In this document: one piece after another, positions 34,869-42,854 of the stretch
How positions within the stretch are numbered: the first letter of the stretch is position 1
How the letters are laid out: every line of letters starts with the position of its first letter
From: Thermicanus aegyptius DSM 12793
GTDB taxonomy: Bacteria > Bacillota > Bacilli > Thermicanales > Thermicanaceae
Direction: 5' to 3'
DNA: 64,000 bases
NCBI RefSeq assembly: GCF_000510645.1
Contig: NZ_KI783301.1
Coordinates: forward strand, 2,914,698-2,978,697
Translations under genes and position numbers: made by a program
The notes under the pieces: generated by a model
Seen by the model: only the letters and a program-made list of their open reading frames with translations
The model's database searches: none
What the model was told of the DNA's origin: nothing

Positions 34869-35201
34869 ATGTCAATGCCCAATATACCTAACATAAATGC
34901 AACCATCAGTATCACTCTTGAAGATTCTGTCAATCTTTTGCTTGCTTCCGTGGCCTTTGAGGAACTGGGGCTTTCTCATATCATCAACGCCGAAGCTGAA
35001 AAGATTCAGTATGCCCTTGGAACGCTCAGAGGACAGAATCCCCCCACTACGCCCCCGACGATTGATGAACTTCTAGGAATCAATGAGTCGGTTAGTCAAA
35101 CATTGAGAAACGTCATTAAAAACCAAATGCTTCTTCATTTTAAGTTGAAAGATACGCTATCCATTTCGACATCCACAACGACGACTACCGGGACGCCATA
35201 A
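34869..35201 (+). CDS. Small protein with 'EELGLSHIINAEAEKIQ' module, paralogue 1
   Basis: A 110-residue protein. Its core (LLASVAFEELGLSHIINAEA followed by EKIQYALGTL) is a helical module that, from memory, recurs in surface or spore-associated proteins of Bacillales and Paenibacillaceae, often next to collagen-like or DUF11 proteins. The C-terminus is a Thr/Ser-rich tail (STSTTTTTGTP). No signal peptide is seen. Start ATG 34869 follows GGAGG at ten bases. It shares a 40-base identical DNA block with the next gene. Confidence 0.65.
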   Translation: MSMPNIPNINATISITLEDSVNLLLASVAFEELGLSHIINAEAEKIQYALGTLRGQNPPTTPPTIDELLGINESVSQTLRNVIKNQMLLHFKLKDTLSISTSTTTTTGTP

Positions 35202-35337
35202 CTTTGTAATTGCAAATTTTAATGAGTAGATAAGCAGACACATATGCACCGCCTTGTTATTCATTTAGTTTTGAGCGTTGAACCAATGTCGAAAAAACAT
35301 CTTGTGATATAAAAACCAAATAGAAAGGAGTCCAATT

Positions 35338-35739
35338 ATGTCATTTCCAAACATGCCTAATGTAACTCCACATATCAATATTAACCGAGATAGCGTCATC
35401 AATCTTTTGTTGGCGTCCATAGCATTGGAAGAATTAGGATTGTCTCATATCATCAACGCCGAAGCTGAAAAGATTCAGTATGTCCTTGGAACACTTGACG
35501 GGCAAACCCCACCAGAGCCCGCTACAATTGATGATTTATTGAAAATCAACAATTCGGTGAATCAGACGCTCAAAGATACTATTAAAACCCAGATACTTCT
35601 TCAGTTCCAACTCGAGGATCTCATCAATTATGAACAGCTTGGCATACACGTTAATACTGCAAGCGTAACGGCCGTATTCGAAGGCAACACCTACTACGCC
35701 AGCGACAGTGCATATTATCATACAACGGGAGGAATGTAA
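35338..35739 (+). CDS. Small protein with the same module, paralogue 2, hybrid C-terminus
   Basis: A 133-residue paralogue of the preceding gene. The module is nearly identical (EELGLSHIINAEAEKIQYVL). After residue 100 it switches to NTASVTAVFEGNTYYASDSA, which resembles the end of the DUF11 repeats of the 810-residue neighbour (VNTATATGEYDGNTFSDTNS). This suggests an internal deletion that joined the module to the tail of a DUF11 repeat. AAAGGAGTCCAATT precedes ATG. Confidence 0.65.
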   Translation: MSFPNMPNVTPHININRDSVINLLLASIALEELGLSHIINAEAEKIQYVLGTLDGQTPPEPATIDDLLKINNSVNQTLKDTIKTQILLQFQLEDLINYEQLGIHVNTASVTAVFEGNTYYASDSAYYHTTGGM

Positions 35740-35741
35740 TA

Positions 35742-35888
35742 ATGTCAACGAATTTAAACTGCATTAACACTCCTGTTAAATGGAGTAACATTCAGAAAAG
35801 GTTTCACTATAACCTCAACGATGTTCGTAATATGACGATTATTGGCTCGATTTTCGTTGAAAAGGAGGGAATGGAAAAATGGCAGTAA
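35742..35888 (+). CDS. Possible 48-residue protein overlapping the next start
   Basis: ATG at 35742 follows GGGAGGAATGTAATA, and the frame runs 48 codons (MSTNLNCINTPVKWSNIQKR and onwards) to TAA at 35886-35888. Its last codons contain the ribosome site and overlap the start of the 810-residue gene by ten bases. That points to translational coupling. No relative is recognised; it may be only a leader peptide. Confidence 0.4.
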   Translation: MSTNLNCINTPVKWSNIQKRFHYNLNDVRNMTIIGSIFVEKEGMEKWQ

Positions 35889-38311
35889 ACCTTGGACCAA
35901 TAGGCATTTACAATGTGTTTGTGATACAAGATATGAATATGAGCAATACAGATGCCGAAGGAAGAGTAGCCGTAGGAGGTAATGTTACCTTGCAAAACTA
36001 CGGAATAGGCGCTTCCATCTCACCATTACCACCCTTTGGAACGGATGCCTCTTTTGTAATTGGCGGTAATGTAAATGTTACAAGTGGTTCGAATTTTAGT
36101 GGCAATACTATCAGAAGAGCATCTAGTTCAGTAATCAATTATACTATGGGAAACCCAAACGGTACTTTTGTAACTGGGAATCCAATCAATTTTACAGAGA
36201 AAGCAACTTATTTAAAATGCGCAAGTACCTTTTGGGGCAATCTGACGGCAACTGGTACTGCAAGTGTAAGCTTTGGGGGATTAACTCTAACCGGTACCGA
36301 GCCAGATTTGAATATATTTGAAATAAATGCAAATGATGTAGCAGGGTCAGGATTGTCACTGAATCAGTTGAATGGCATCAATATTGTAGCTCCACTAAGT
36401 TCTACAGTTTTAATCAATGTCATAGGAACAAACATTGCATTTGGTAGTTACCAAATTTTTAGAAATGGAGTAACCGCAACTCGAAGCGATGCACGATTAA
36501 TCCTTTGGAATTTTCCTCAAGCAGCAACATGGACTAATAGTACGACCGCAATATATGGCTCGGTATTGGCCCCATTTGCAGATGCAACTACCGTATCTAG
36601 CCAAATTAATGGCAATATTATTTTTAACTCTCTTACGGGAACTTCCGAAAGTCATAATGAATTGTTTGAAGGAACTCTGCCTGATCCGCAGTCATGCTTA
36701 ACTGAAATCGCTTCCATCTCGATAGAAAAAGAGGTTTCGCCTGATAATGGTGTAACATGGTTCTCGGCAGATACTGCCCCAGGACCGGATGTGCCTTCTA
36801 ACACAAATCCGCGTTTTCGTTTCACTGTTACAAATAATGGAACTGCTACACTAACCAATGTTATAGTTACGGACGATGTTTACGGTTTAATTGGAACAAT
36901 AGCTACACTGGAGAAGTCCGCTTCGGACCAATTCATTTTCGATGGAACATGGGTACTTGGTCAAAACGTGAATACCGCGACGGCAACTGGTGAATATGAC
37001 GGCAATACCTTCTCTGACACCAATTCGACATATTGGGTAGGTGTGGAAGCGGCACTTCCGGCGATTACCGTGAAAAAGGAAGTATCGCCAGACAATGGGG
37101 TTACATGGTTCGATGCAAACAAGCTTCCAGGCCCGAATGTAGTTTTTCCCAACAATCCGCAGTTTCGATTTACAGTTACAAACACAGGAAATGTTACGTT
37201 GACCAATGTTACCGTGACGGATAATGTTTATTTAACGGTTATCGGTCCAACGGATTTGAACCCCGGCGAATCGGAAACAGTAACAATTAACGGCACATGG
37301 GCACTTGGCCAGCAGTCCAATATTGCGACGGCAACATGTGATCAGGGGGTTACCCATGAGAACACGGCATTTTGGTTTGGGGTTGAAGCGGCCGCACCGT
37401 CCATTGAAGTAGACAAATACGTTTCACCAGATAATGGGGTCACATGGTTTGAAGCAAATGCTCCTGTAGGCCCACCTGTACCACAAGGCACAGATCCACA
37501 ATTTCAATTCACAGTTGTTAATACGGGCAATATCACGTTGACCAATGTTATAGTAAATGACAATGTTTATGGCTTAGTGCTTGGACCAATCGCAAGTTTA
37601 GCCCCCGGTGAATCATCATCCACAATAGTTGTTGGTACATGGGCACTTGGGAATCAAATGAATATTGCAACAGCAACATCTGACGAAGGAGTATCCGATG
37701 CTGATGTCGCATATTGGTTCGGCGAAGAAGCTCCACAGCCAGAAATTAATATAATAAAAGAGGTATCTAACGATAACGGGATTACCTGGTATGACGCGGA
37801 TACACCTCCAGGATTAAATGTTGCCATAGGGACCAATCCTTTGTTTAGAGTTACAGTTACTAATGTGGGAGACGTAACCTTAACCAATGTCCAAGTAACG
37901 GACGATATATACGGTTTTGTTGGGACCATGCCCGTTCTGCCACCGGGAGATTCAGCTAGTTGGATTATTGTCGGTACCTGGGTGCTTGGACAAAACGTGA
38001 ATGCCGCAACGGTAACTGGTGAATATGACGGCAATACTCTCTCTGACACCAATTCGACATATTGGTTTGGCGTCATCCCTTCCATCACCATTGAGAAATA
38101 TGTTTCGGTAGATAATGGAGCAACATGGCAGGAAGCCGATACGTCTCCAGGACCGTTGCTTCCAGACGGAGTAACACCGCAATTTAAATTCATCGTAACA
38201 AATACTGGTGATGTGACGCTTACCAATATTGAAGTAACCGACAGCGTATTCGGCGTTATTGGAACCCTCCCATCACTTGATCCCGGTGATTCCAACGAAT
38301 GGATTATTTAA
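35879..38311 (+). CDS. Choice-of-anchor-A protein with five DUF11-like repeats, C-terminally truncated
   Basis: An 810-residue protein. Residues 1-275 form a choice-of-anchor-A domain (NLGPIGIYNVFVIQDMNMSN, then AEGRVAVGGNVTLQNYGIG). Five repeats of about 113 residues follow, starting near 279, 394, 506, 620 and 735. Each begins like (S)IxxEKEVSPDNGVTWF and contains FTVTNTGNVTLTNVxVTDNVYG. The fifth stops after about 75 residues at GDSNEWII, where the others continue into GTWxLGxxxNxATAT. No signal peptide or cell-wall anchor remains. A surface or spore-coat role is inference. AAGGAGGGAATGGAAAA precedes ATG. Confidence 0.75.
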   Translation: MAVNLGPIGIYNVFVIQDMNMSNTDAEGRVAVGGNVTLQNYGIGASISPLPPFGTDASFVIGGNVNVTSGSNFSGNTIRRASSSVINYTMGNPNGTFVTGNPINFTEKATYLKCASTFWGNLTATGTASVSFGGLTLTGTEPDLNIFEINANDVAGSGLSLNQLNGINIVAPLSSTVLINVIGTNIAFGSYQIFRNGVTATRSDARLILWNFPQAATWTNSTTAIYGSVLAPFADATTVSSQINGNIIFNSLTGTSESHNELFEGTLPDPQSCLTEIASISIEKEVSPDNGVTWFSADTAPGPDVPSNTNPRFRFTVTNNGTATLTNVIVTDDVYGLIGTIATLEKSASDQFIFDGTWVLGQNVNTATATGEYDGNTFSDTNSTYWVGVEAALPAITVKKEVSPDNGVTWFDANKLPGPNVVFPNNPQFRFTVTNTGNVTLTNVTVTDNVYLTVIGPTDLNPGESETVTINGTWALGQQSNIATATCDQGVTHENTAFWFGVEAAAPSIEVDKYVSPDNGVTWFEANAPVGPPVPQGTDPQFQFTVVNTGNITLTNVIVNDNVYGLVLGPIASLAPGESSSTIVVGTWALGNQMNIATATSDEGVSDADVAYWFGEEAPQPEINIIKEVSNDNGITWYDADTPPGLNVAIGTNPLFRVTVTNVGDVTLTNVQVTDDIYGFVGTMPVLPPGDSASWIIVGTWVLGQNVNAATVTGEYDGNTLSDTNSTYWFGVIPSITIEKYVSVDNGATWQEADTSPGPLLPDGVTPQFKFIVTNTGDVTLTNIEVTDSVFGVIGTLPSLDPGDSNEWII

Positions 38312-38329
38312 CTGATTCAAAATACAATG

Positions 38330-38563
38330 AAATATGCTTCTTAGATAACAGAGAGCAATGTTTTTCTATACGTTTTCGGGGTTTTGGCATACTTGGATAG
38401 TAACTGCCTTTGTGAGGTTTTCGAATCTTCAAATCTAGTGTACCTAGCCATGTGTCCAATTCATGATGATAACCATTTCTTTGCGTGGCGCGTTCCGGAC
38501 TTCGTTTGTATCAACCTGGGACGCTGCCACAACTTCCAATAATGAATTAACAAGAACATTCAT
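38330..38563 (-). pseudogene. Remnant of an IS256 (mutator) family transposase
   Basis: On the minus strand three frames together give the N-terminal pattern of mutator-type transposases. MNVLVNSLLEVVAASQVDTN comes first, then, frameshifted, RSPERATQRNGYHHELDTWL with GTLDLKIRKPHKGSYYPS and PRKRIEK. A last frame gives LLSVI-stop-EAYF, where the family has LLSVIQEAYF. It carries at least two frameshifts and a nonsense codon. It begins about 20 bases beyond the stop of the DUF11 protein gene. The rest of the 454-base gap to 38765 holds nothing else I recognise. Confidence 0.7.
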
Positions 38564-38765
38564 AACCTCTCTCAAAAATCAAGATGACCGTCAGATACAC
38601 TCCTGCGCAAAAGATTTAAAAATGAAATTCTATTTATAAAAGCTCGGCGCGATTTTACATCACTACTATAAGAGTGGACTATAAAATCCAAGTGTAGATG
38701 TCTTGATTCGAATTTTGCAACATTATAATAGCAAGATTTTCTTCCACAAGTTGTGCTATATCATT

Positions 38766-39575
38766 TTAATCTCTATATTTTCCATTATAAGATGTACCCT
38801 TAATCAGCTTACTAAATTCTTCTTCGCTTATGGCAAAATCACGCACATCTTTTCCATATTGATCATTTGCCCATTCTCGTGTGTACTGCATATTATAGGA
38901 GGTTAGCCCGTCATTTAGGTTAAAATTGATATATTCTACGTTTCCAATCAAGGCAAACATAATGATAGCATTAACTTCAAACTGTTGTTGATTTGCTTCA
39001 TCACTATAAAAATTTCTAGTCTCTGTATCCGTTTGTAAATTTACAGTTATTGCAAAAGGCTCACTATCAGTAGAAAGCTCAAAGTAATCGTAATCGATGT
39101 TTTTAGGGAACGTTAATAAAAAGATGATACCTCCAACTTTTGAGTTATTGCCTACATACTCGGTTTTATTTTTTAAAAACTGAGAAACAAGAGGGTCATC
39201 ACCTGATTTAGTTGTAATTAAATTGGTAACTAGAGCAACCACAAGTACTACAATTGCAACTAAAGTAACAGCAATCACCCAAAATTTTGGCTTTCTATAA
39301 TTTAACACGTTTTTAATCCTCCCCTTTACATTTCCCTTGTCAAAAGCTAGAGAAGTTCCTCTTAAAATACGCTTTCCGATAGCAAGCAACAGCAATGGAT
39401 TAACATAAGTTTTTTGTGTTTTCATGCATACTTTTAATACGCTTTCATCACAGAAAAGTTCCATATCCTTACTCATTAAAAAAAATGAAAGCCATACAAG
39501 AGAATTAAGCCAATGTAATATTAAGAAGGCTAATATCTTAAAGTAACTATTACATCTACCCCTATAGCAATAGTA
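38766..39575 (-). pseudogene. 5'-truncated BlaR1/MecR1-like (M56) membrane protein remnant
   Basis: The frame open from about 39575 gives FKILAFLILHWLNSLVWLSF, then MSKDMELFCDESVLKV, LAFDKGNVKGRIKNVLNYRK and PKFWVIAVTL. This is the second half of an M56 peptidase domain with its last membrane helix, followed by an extracytoplasmic C-terminal part. The HExxH part and upstream helices are absent, and the frame is closed upstream by TGA at 39576-39578. The open frame from ATG 39476 is not a complete gene. The family senses beta-lactams or cell-wall stress, but this copy cannot. Confidence 0.7.
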
Positions 39576-39706
39576 TCAATTTCTAATAGCTTTTCATAGA
39601 GATTATGGCAAATGTCAGATTGGTAAGCACTATAATCGGCTTTATCCCAAGCTATTACAAGGTATCGTTTTATTCTTTGAACGTTAAAATCATTATTTAG
39701 TGACAT
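39530..39706 (-). CDS. Short unassigned open frame
   Basis: A 58-codon frame (MSLNNDFNVQRIKRYLVIAW and onwards) overlaps the 5' side of the M56 remnant in another frame. It has no clear ribosome site. It might be a piece of another decayed gene. Function unknown. Confidence 0.2.
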   Translation of the reverse strand: MSLNNDFNVQRIKRYLVIAWDKADYSAYQSDICHNLYEKLLEIDTIAIGVDVIVTLRY

Positions 39707-40267
39707 GCAAATAAAATTTGAAGCAACTCATCTGTTGCTCCATTAACCTGTGATAATCTATTTTAATAAGATGAATTGTTTCTCAATTAAAATGTACAAA
39801 ATTCCGGCTTAGACTCATAAGCTATAAAGTACATTGAAACAGTTTGCATTAAAGTGAATTATTTACTTTGCATGCGCCTTATCTAAGTTATCGTAATCAC
39901 CATTTCTACGAAAAGCTAAGTTATGTTAAAACCACAGAATACAAACAAACCAATAAATTAATATTCTTTAAATATGAAAAAATTTAATTGCAGCTAGGAC
40001 AAAACCCTCCTTTAAAACATTAAAAAAGCCAGTGAGGTTTTACTCGTCGTAAAATTTCACTGGCTTTTCATTTTTCAAAATAAAATAAAGATTATTTCTG
40101 ATAAAATGAATTTTTCTACCTAATCATATGGAATGAAGGATTCTTAACATGAATCAATTAACTTTACCTTTTCGATTTAATAGTAAAATTATAAATACAC
40201 ATGAGTTGATAGGATTCATTTTCCCTCTAATTTTTATGCATTACCTCATTCTACTGTCCCTGTCCTG
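39707..40267. other. AT-rich noncoding stretch
   Basis: Contains no supported gene. The only clear structure is the terminator at 40024-40075. A 46-codon plus-strand frame at 40149-40289 starts like a transposase (MNQLTLPFRFNSK) but is too short to call. Confidence 0.5.
40024..40075. terminator. Long bidirectional intrinsic terminator
   Basis: AAAAGCCAGTGA pairs with TCACTGGCTTTT and an inner TTTTAC pairs with GTAAAA around a TCGTC loop. T-runs follow on both strands. It is downstream of the dus gene on the minus strand. Confidence 0.8.
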
Positions 40268-41230
40268 TCAACACTTTTTTTCAAAATGATCAAGTAATTG
40301 ACGTACTTCATCCGTTGACTTTGTGTTCATCAATTGATTTCTTAACATGCTTGCTCCAGGAAATCCTTTGACATATATTTTGAAAAAACGATGGAGCCCA
40401 GTAATTGGACGTGGCAGTTTTTCTAAATAGTAGTCATAAAGATCAAGATGATATCTTAGAAGATTGAGATACTCCATACTACTATGCTCTTTCGGCTCTT
40501 TTTCAAAGGCAAATGGGTTTTTAAAAATTCCGCGCCCAATCATAACCCCATCCACACCATATTGACGAACAAGTTTCAGTCCTGTTTCACGATCAGGAAT
40601 GTCCCCGTTGATGGTTAGTAGCGTATTCGGTGCCACACGATCACGTAATTTCTTGATTTCTGGAATCAGCTCCCAGTGTGCCTCTACTTTGCTCATTTCC
40701 TTTCTTGTACGTAAATGAATAGAAAGATTTGCGATATCCTGTTTTAAAATATGCGTTAGCCACTCCTCCCATTCATTTACATCCGAATAGCCAAGTCGTG
40801 TTTTCACACTGACAGGCAGTCCACCCGCTTTTGCTGCTTCAATAAGTTCTGCTGCGACTTCTGGACGCAGAATAAGTCCACTACCTTTCCCTCTCGATAC
40901 CACATTCGGTACAGGGCAGCCCATATTAATATCAAGGCCTTTAAATCCTAGCTCTTTCATCCCAATACTCATTTGTCGGAAATATTCGGGCTTATCTCCC
41001 CAAATATGTGCCACCATTGGCTGTTCATCTTCTGTAAACAACAAACGACCCCGAACACTGTTCTTTCCCTCAGGATGACAATAGCTATCCGAGTTTGTAA
41101 ACTCTGTAAAAAATACATCCGGTCGACCTGCTTTACTTACTACATGGCGAAAAACAACATCCGTCACATCTTCCATTGGCGCAAGTATAAAAAATGGTCG
41201 TGGTAAATCACGCCAAAAATTATCAATCAT
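40268..41230 (-). CDS. dus: tRNA-dihydrouridine synthase
   Basis: A flavoenzyme of 320 residues that reduces uridine in tRNA to dihydrouridine. [17 protein letters not shown] is the FMN-binding N-terminus. [20 protein letters not shown] carries the catalytic cysteine, VSVKTRLGY and [11 protein letters not shown] follow, and [18 protein letters not shown] is the phosphate loop. ATG at 41230 ([14 protein letters not shown]) is preferred over the slightly longer frame. The gene is AT-richer than the core region, so it may be part of the acquired island or from a different lineage. Confidence 0.92.
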   Translation of the reverse strand: MIDNFWRDLPRPFFILAPMEDVTDVVFRHVVSKAGRPDVFFTEFTNSDSYCHPEGKNSVRGRLLFTEDEQPMVAHIWGDKPEYFRQMSIGMKELGFKGLDINMGCPVPNVVSRGKGSGLILRPEVAAELIEAAKAGGLPVSVKTRLGYSDVNEWEEWLTHILKQDIANLSIHLRTRKEMSKVEAHWELIPEIKKLRDRVAPNTLLTINGDIPDRETGLKLVRQYGVDGVMIGRGIFKNPFAFEKEPKEHSSMEYLNLLRYHLDLYDYYLEKLPRPITGLHRFFKIYVKGFPGASMLRNQLMNTKSTDEVRQLLDHFEKKC

Positions 41231-41847
41231 TGCAAACTCAAATCCTCTCATTACTGATACAACTTTAAACTATCTGTCAGTCAAAAATATAAAGTGAAAC
41301 TTTTAATCACTGGGGTTTCTTCATCCTCCACCGAACTAGAGAAACTCAGGTTAAAGGCGCCATGTCCTATGACACCTGAAGAACCAACATCTTATTAGCC
41401 TGAACCAATTGGGTTTTTATGGGCAATTGATTCCTTTCCTAACTTCTTTGCTTTCGCTAAATTTTGAGGTAGAAGCATTACAACCCATTAATGCGGGATA
41501 AAACCGCTTTTTTTACACTAACATCATGTTTCCTAACTTACTATCATACACTAGTATATTTGAATATGGATCATTTATGAAAATCGCCATGTATATTTTA
41601 ACGAAAATCAGTCCTGAATGGTATTTTCACAAACGAAAAAGCAGATAGTATAGACTTTTTACGATATCAACTGCTTTTATGTATATGATATTTGAAGTAT
41701 CAATTCGTGTGTATTTTACTTTAATTTTTCTTTATATTAAAGTCTCCCATACAAAAATCGAAGCATAAAAAGGCTCCTCGCCGCCATAATGGTAGTTGAG
41801 GAGCCTTGGTTTGTCTAATACAAACTGGGATTTATCTTTTTTTGAAC
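41231..41847. other. Noncoding stretch between dus and the XRE regulator
   Basis: About 617 bases with no supported gene. It holds the terminator at 41767-41807 and a weak GCGG-ataaaa-CCGC hairpin followed by T7 near 41493. The rest shows no feature I can identify. Confidence 0.5.
41767..41807 (-). terminator. Intrinsic terminator of the XRE regulator gene
   Basis: On the minus strand AAGGCTCCTC pairs with GAGGAGCCTT and the hairpin ends in a T-run. It lies 40 bases downstream of the regulator stop. Confidence 0.8.
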
Positions 41848-42531
41848 TTATTTTACAATTTCAATTCGTTCATACTCCGTTCCGGGATTTTTCTGAACAG
41901 CTTTAAAAAATAAAGTCTTATGAACAATTTCATCTGGATTCAGTGAACTGTATGATTTCTCATAACTAAATCTGGGCACCTGGTTGAATTGAGTGACTGC
42001 AAGATAATCTGAAATAGTAAAAATTGCAAATAATAGAATGGCACATCCGACAACACTCAATATACGTAAGCTTCTCTTTACGAATACAGATTTAATCATG
42101 AAGTAAGCTCCAATTATTAAAATGATACTTCCGATAATTGAATAAATACTTCCCCAGCTGCTATCATTGGGGAATATCGCTAAGGCCGAAATAATGATGA
42201 ATATACCGAATAATGACATCAGATAACTAATCACTTTTTGTTTTCCGTACTTTATCTCGTTTTGTCCATATTCTGCCATTTTAATAGCAGTATCTCTTGT
42301 CTCTTGATTCATATTCTCGCTTTTCCTTTCTCCATTGACAATCTCAGGAATACTAACATCATAAAAATCTGCTATCTCGATGAGCAGACCTATATCTGGC
42401 ATATTCCTGCCGGTCTCCCATCTTGATACTGTTCTGCCAGAGACATTCAGCTTTTCAGCCAATTGCTCCTGCGTCAAATCTTTTTCTTTTCGAAGCTCTT
42501 TTAGGAACACTCCGATTTTGATTTGATCCAT
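41848..42531 (-). CDS. XRE-family regulator with membrane-spanning C-terminus
   Basis: A 227-residue protein. The N-terminal helix-turn-helix (GVFLKELRKEKDLTQEQLAE, then LNVSGRTVSRWETGRNMPDI) binds DNA. The middle and end contain three or four hydrophobic segments (VISYLMSLFGIFIIISALAI, SIYSIIGSIILIIGAYFMI and SVVGCAILLFAIFTISDYL). Such membrane-tethered XRE proteins are common in Firmicutes and often respond to envelope stress. No partner operon is adjacent. Confidence 0.85.
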   Translation of the reverse strand: MDQIKIGVFLKELRKEKDLTQEQLAEKLNVSGRTVSRWETGRNMPDIGLLIEIADFYDVSIPEIVNGERKSENMNQETRDTAIKMAEYGQNEIKYGKQKVISYLMSLFGIFIIISALAIFPNDSSWGSIYSIIGSIILIIGAYFMIKSVFVKRSLRILSVVGCAILLFAIFTISDYLAVTQFNQVPRFSYEKSYSSLNPDEIVHKTLFFKAVQKNPGTEYERIEIVK

Positions 42532-42854
42532 ATGGATGACCTCCTTTTCTCTGCCAGATTACTACCAGCAGGCATTTTTTAACACGACACAAAGCGAGAA
42601 ATGCCCTGTTAATGCCTATAGACAACCTTGTCTAATTGCTATATTTCTCTATTTTCTGCTCAGACATCTAAATCACAGCCCGAGCTCGATGTTATCCAAA
42701 TCACTAACTCAATCCTAACGCAAAAACATCCCAATCGGCTACTCAAACCCTCCGAAGAAAAGTGTAGATAAGTTTTCTTAGAGTGATAGTTCGATTCTCA
42801 CGTTCAAAGCAAGCCTCCTCCTGCGGCGCTTACGCTCAGACTTCCGAAAAGTCT
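42532..42854. other. Noncoding boundary between AT-rich island and GC-richer core
   Basis: A 323-base stretch with no supported gene. Base composition changes sharply near 42.8 kb. A promoter for the XRE gene must lie at its left side but no clear boxes are visible. Confidence 0.5.

Noticed and set aside
35879-38311. Regular repeats considered as a CRISPR or satellite array
   Set aside because: Repeats are about 340 bases long, in frame and diverged at the protein-domain level.
38766-39476. An intact 236-residue membrane protein gene
   Set aside because: Homology to the M56 family continues upstream of the ATG in the same frame and is cut by a stop, so this is a fragment.
40149-40289. A 46-codon plus-strand frame starting like a transposase N-terminus (MNQLTLPFRFNSK)
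   Set aside because: Too short and without further family motifs or IS ends.
41490-41515. Small GCGG/CCGC hairpin with T7 on the plus strand
   Set aside because: Weak stem and no plus-strand gene upstream that would need it.
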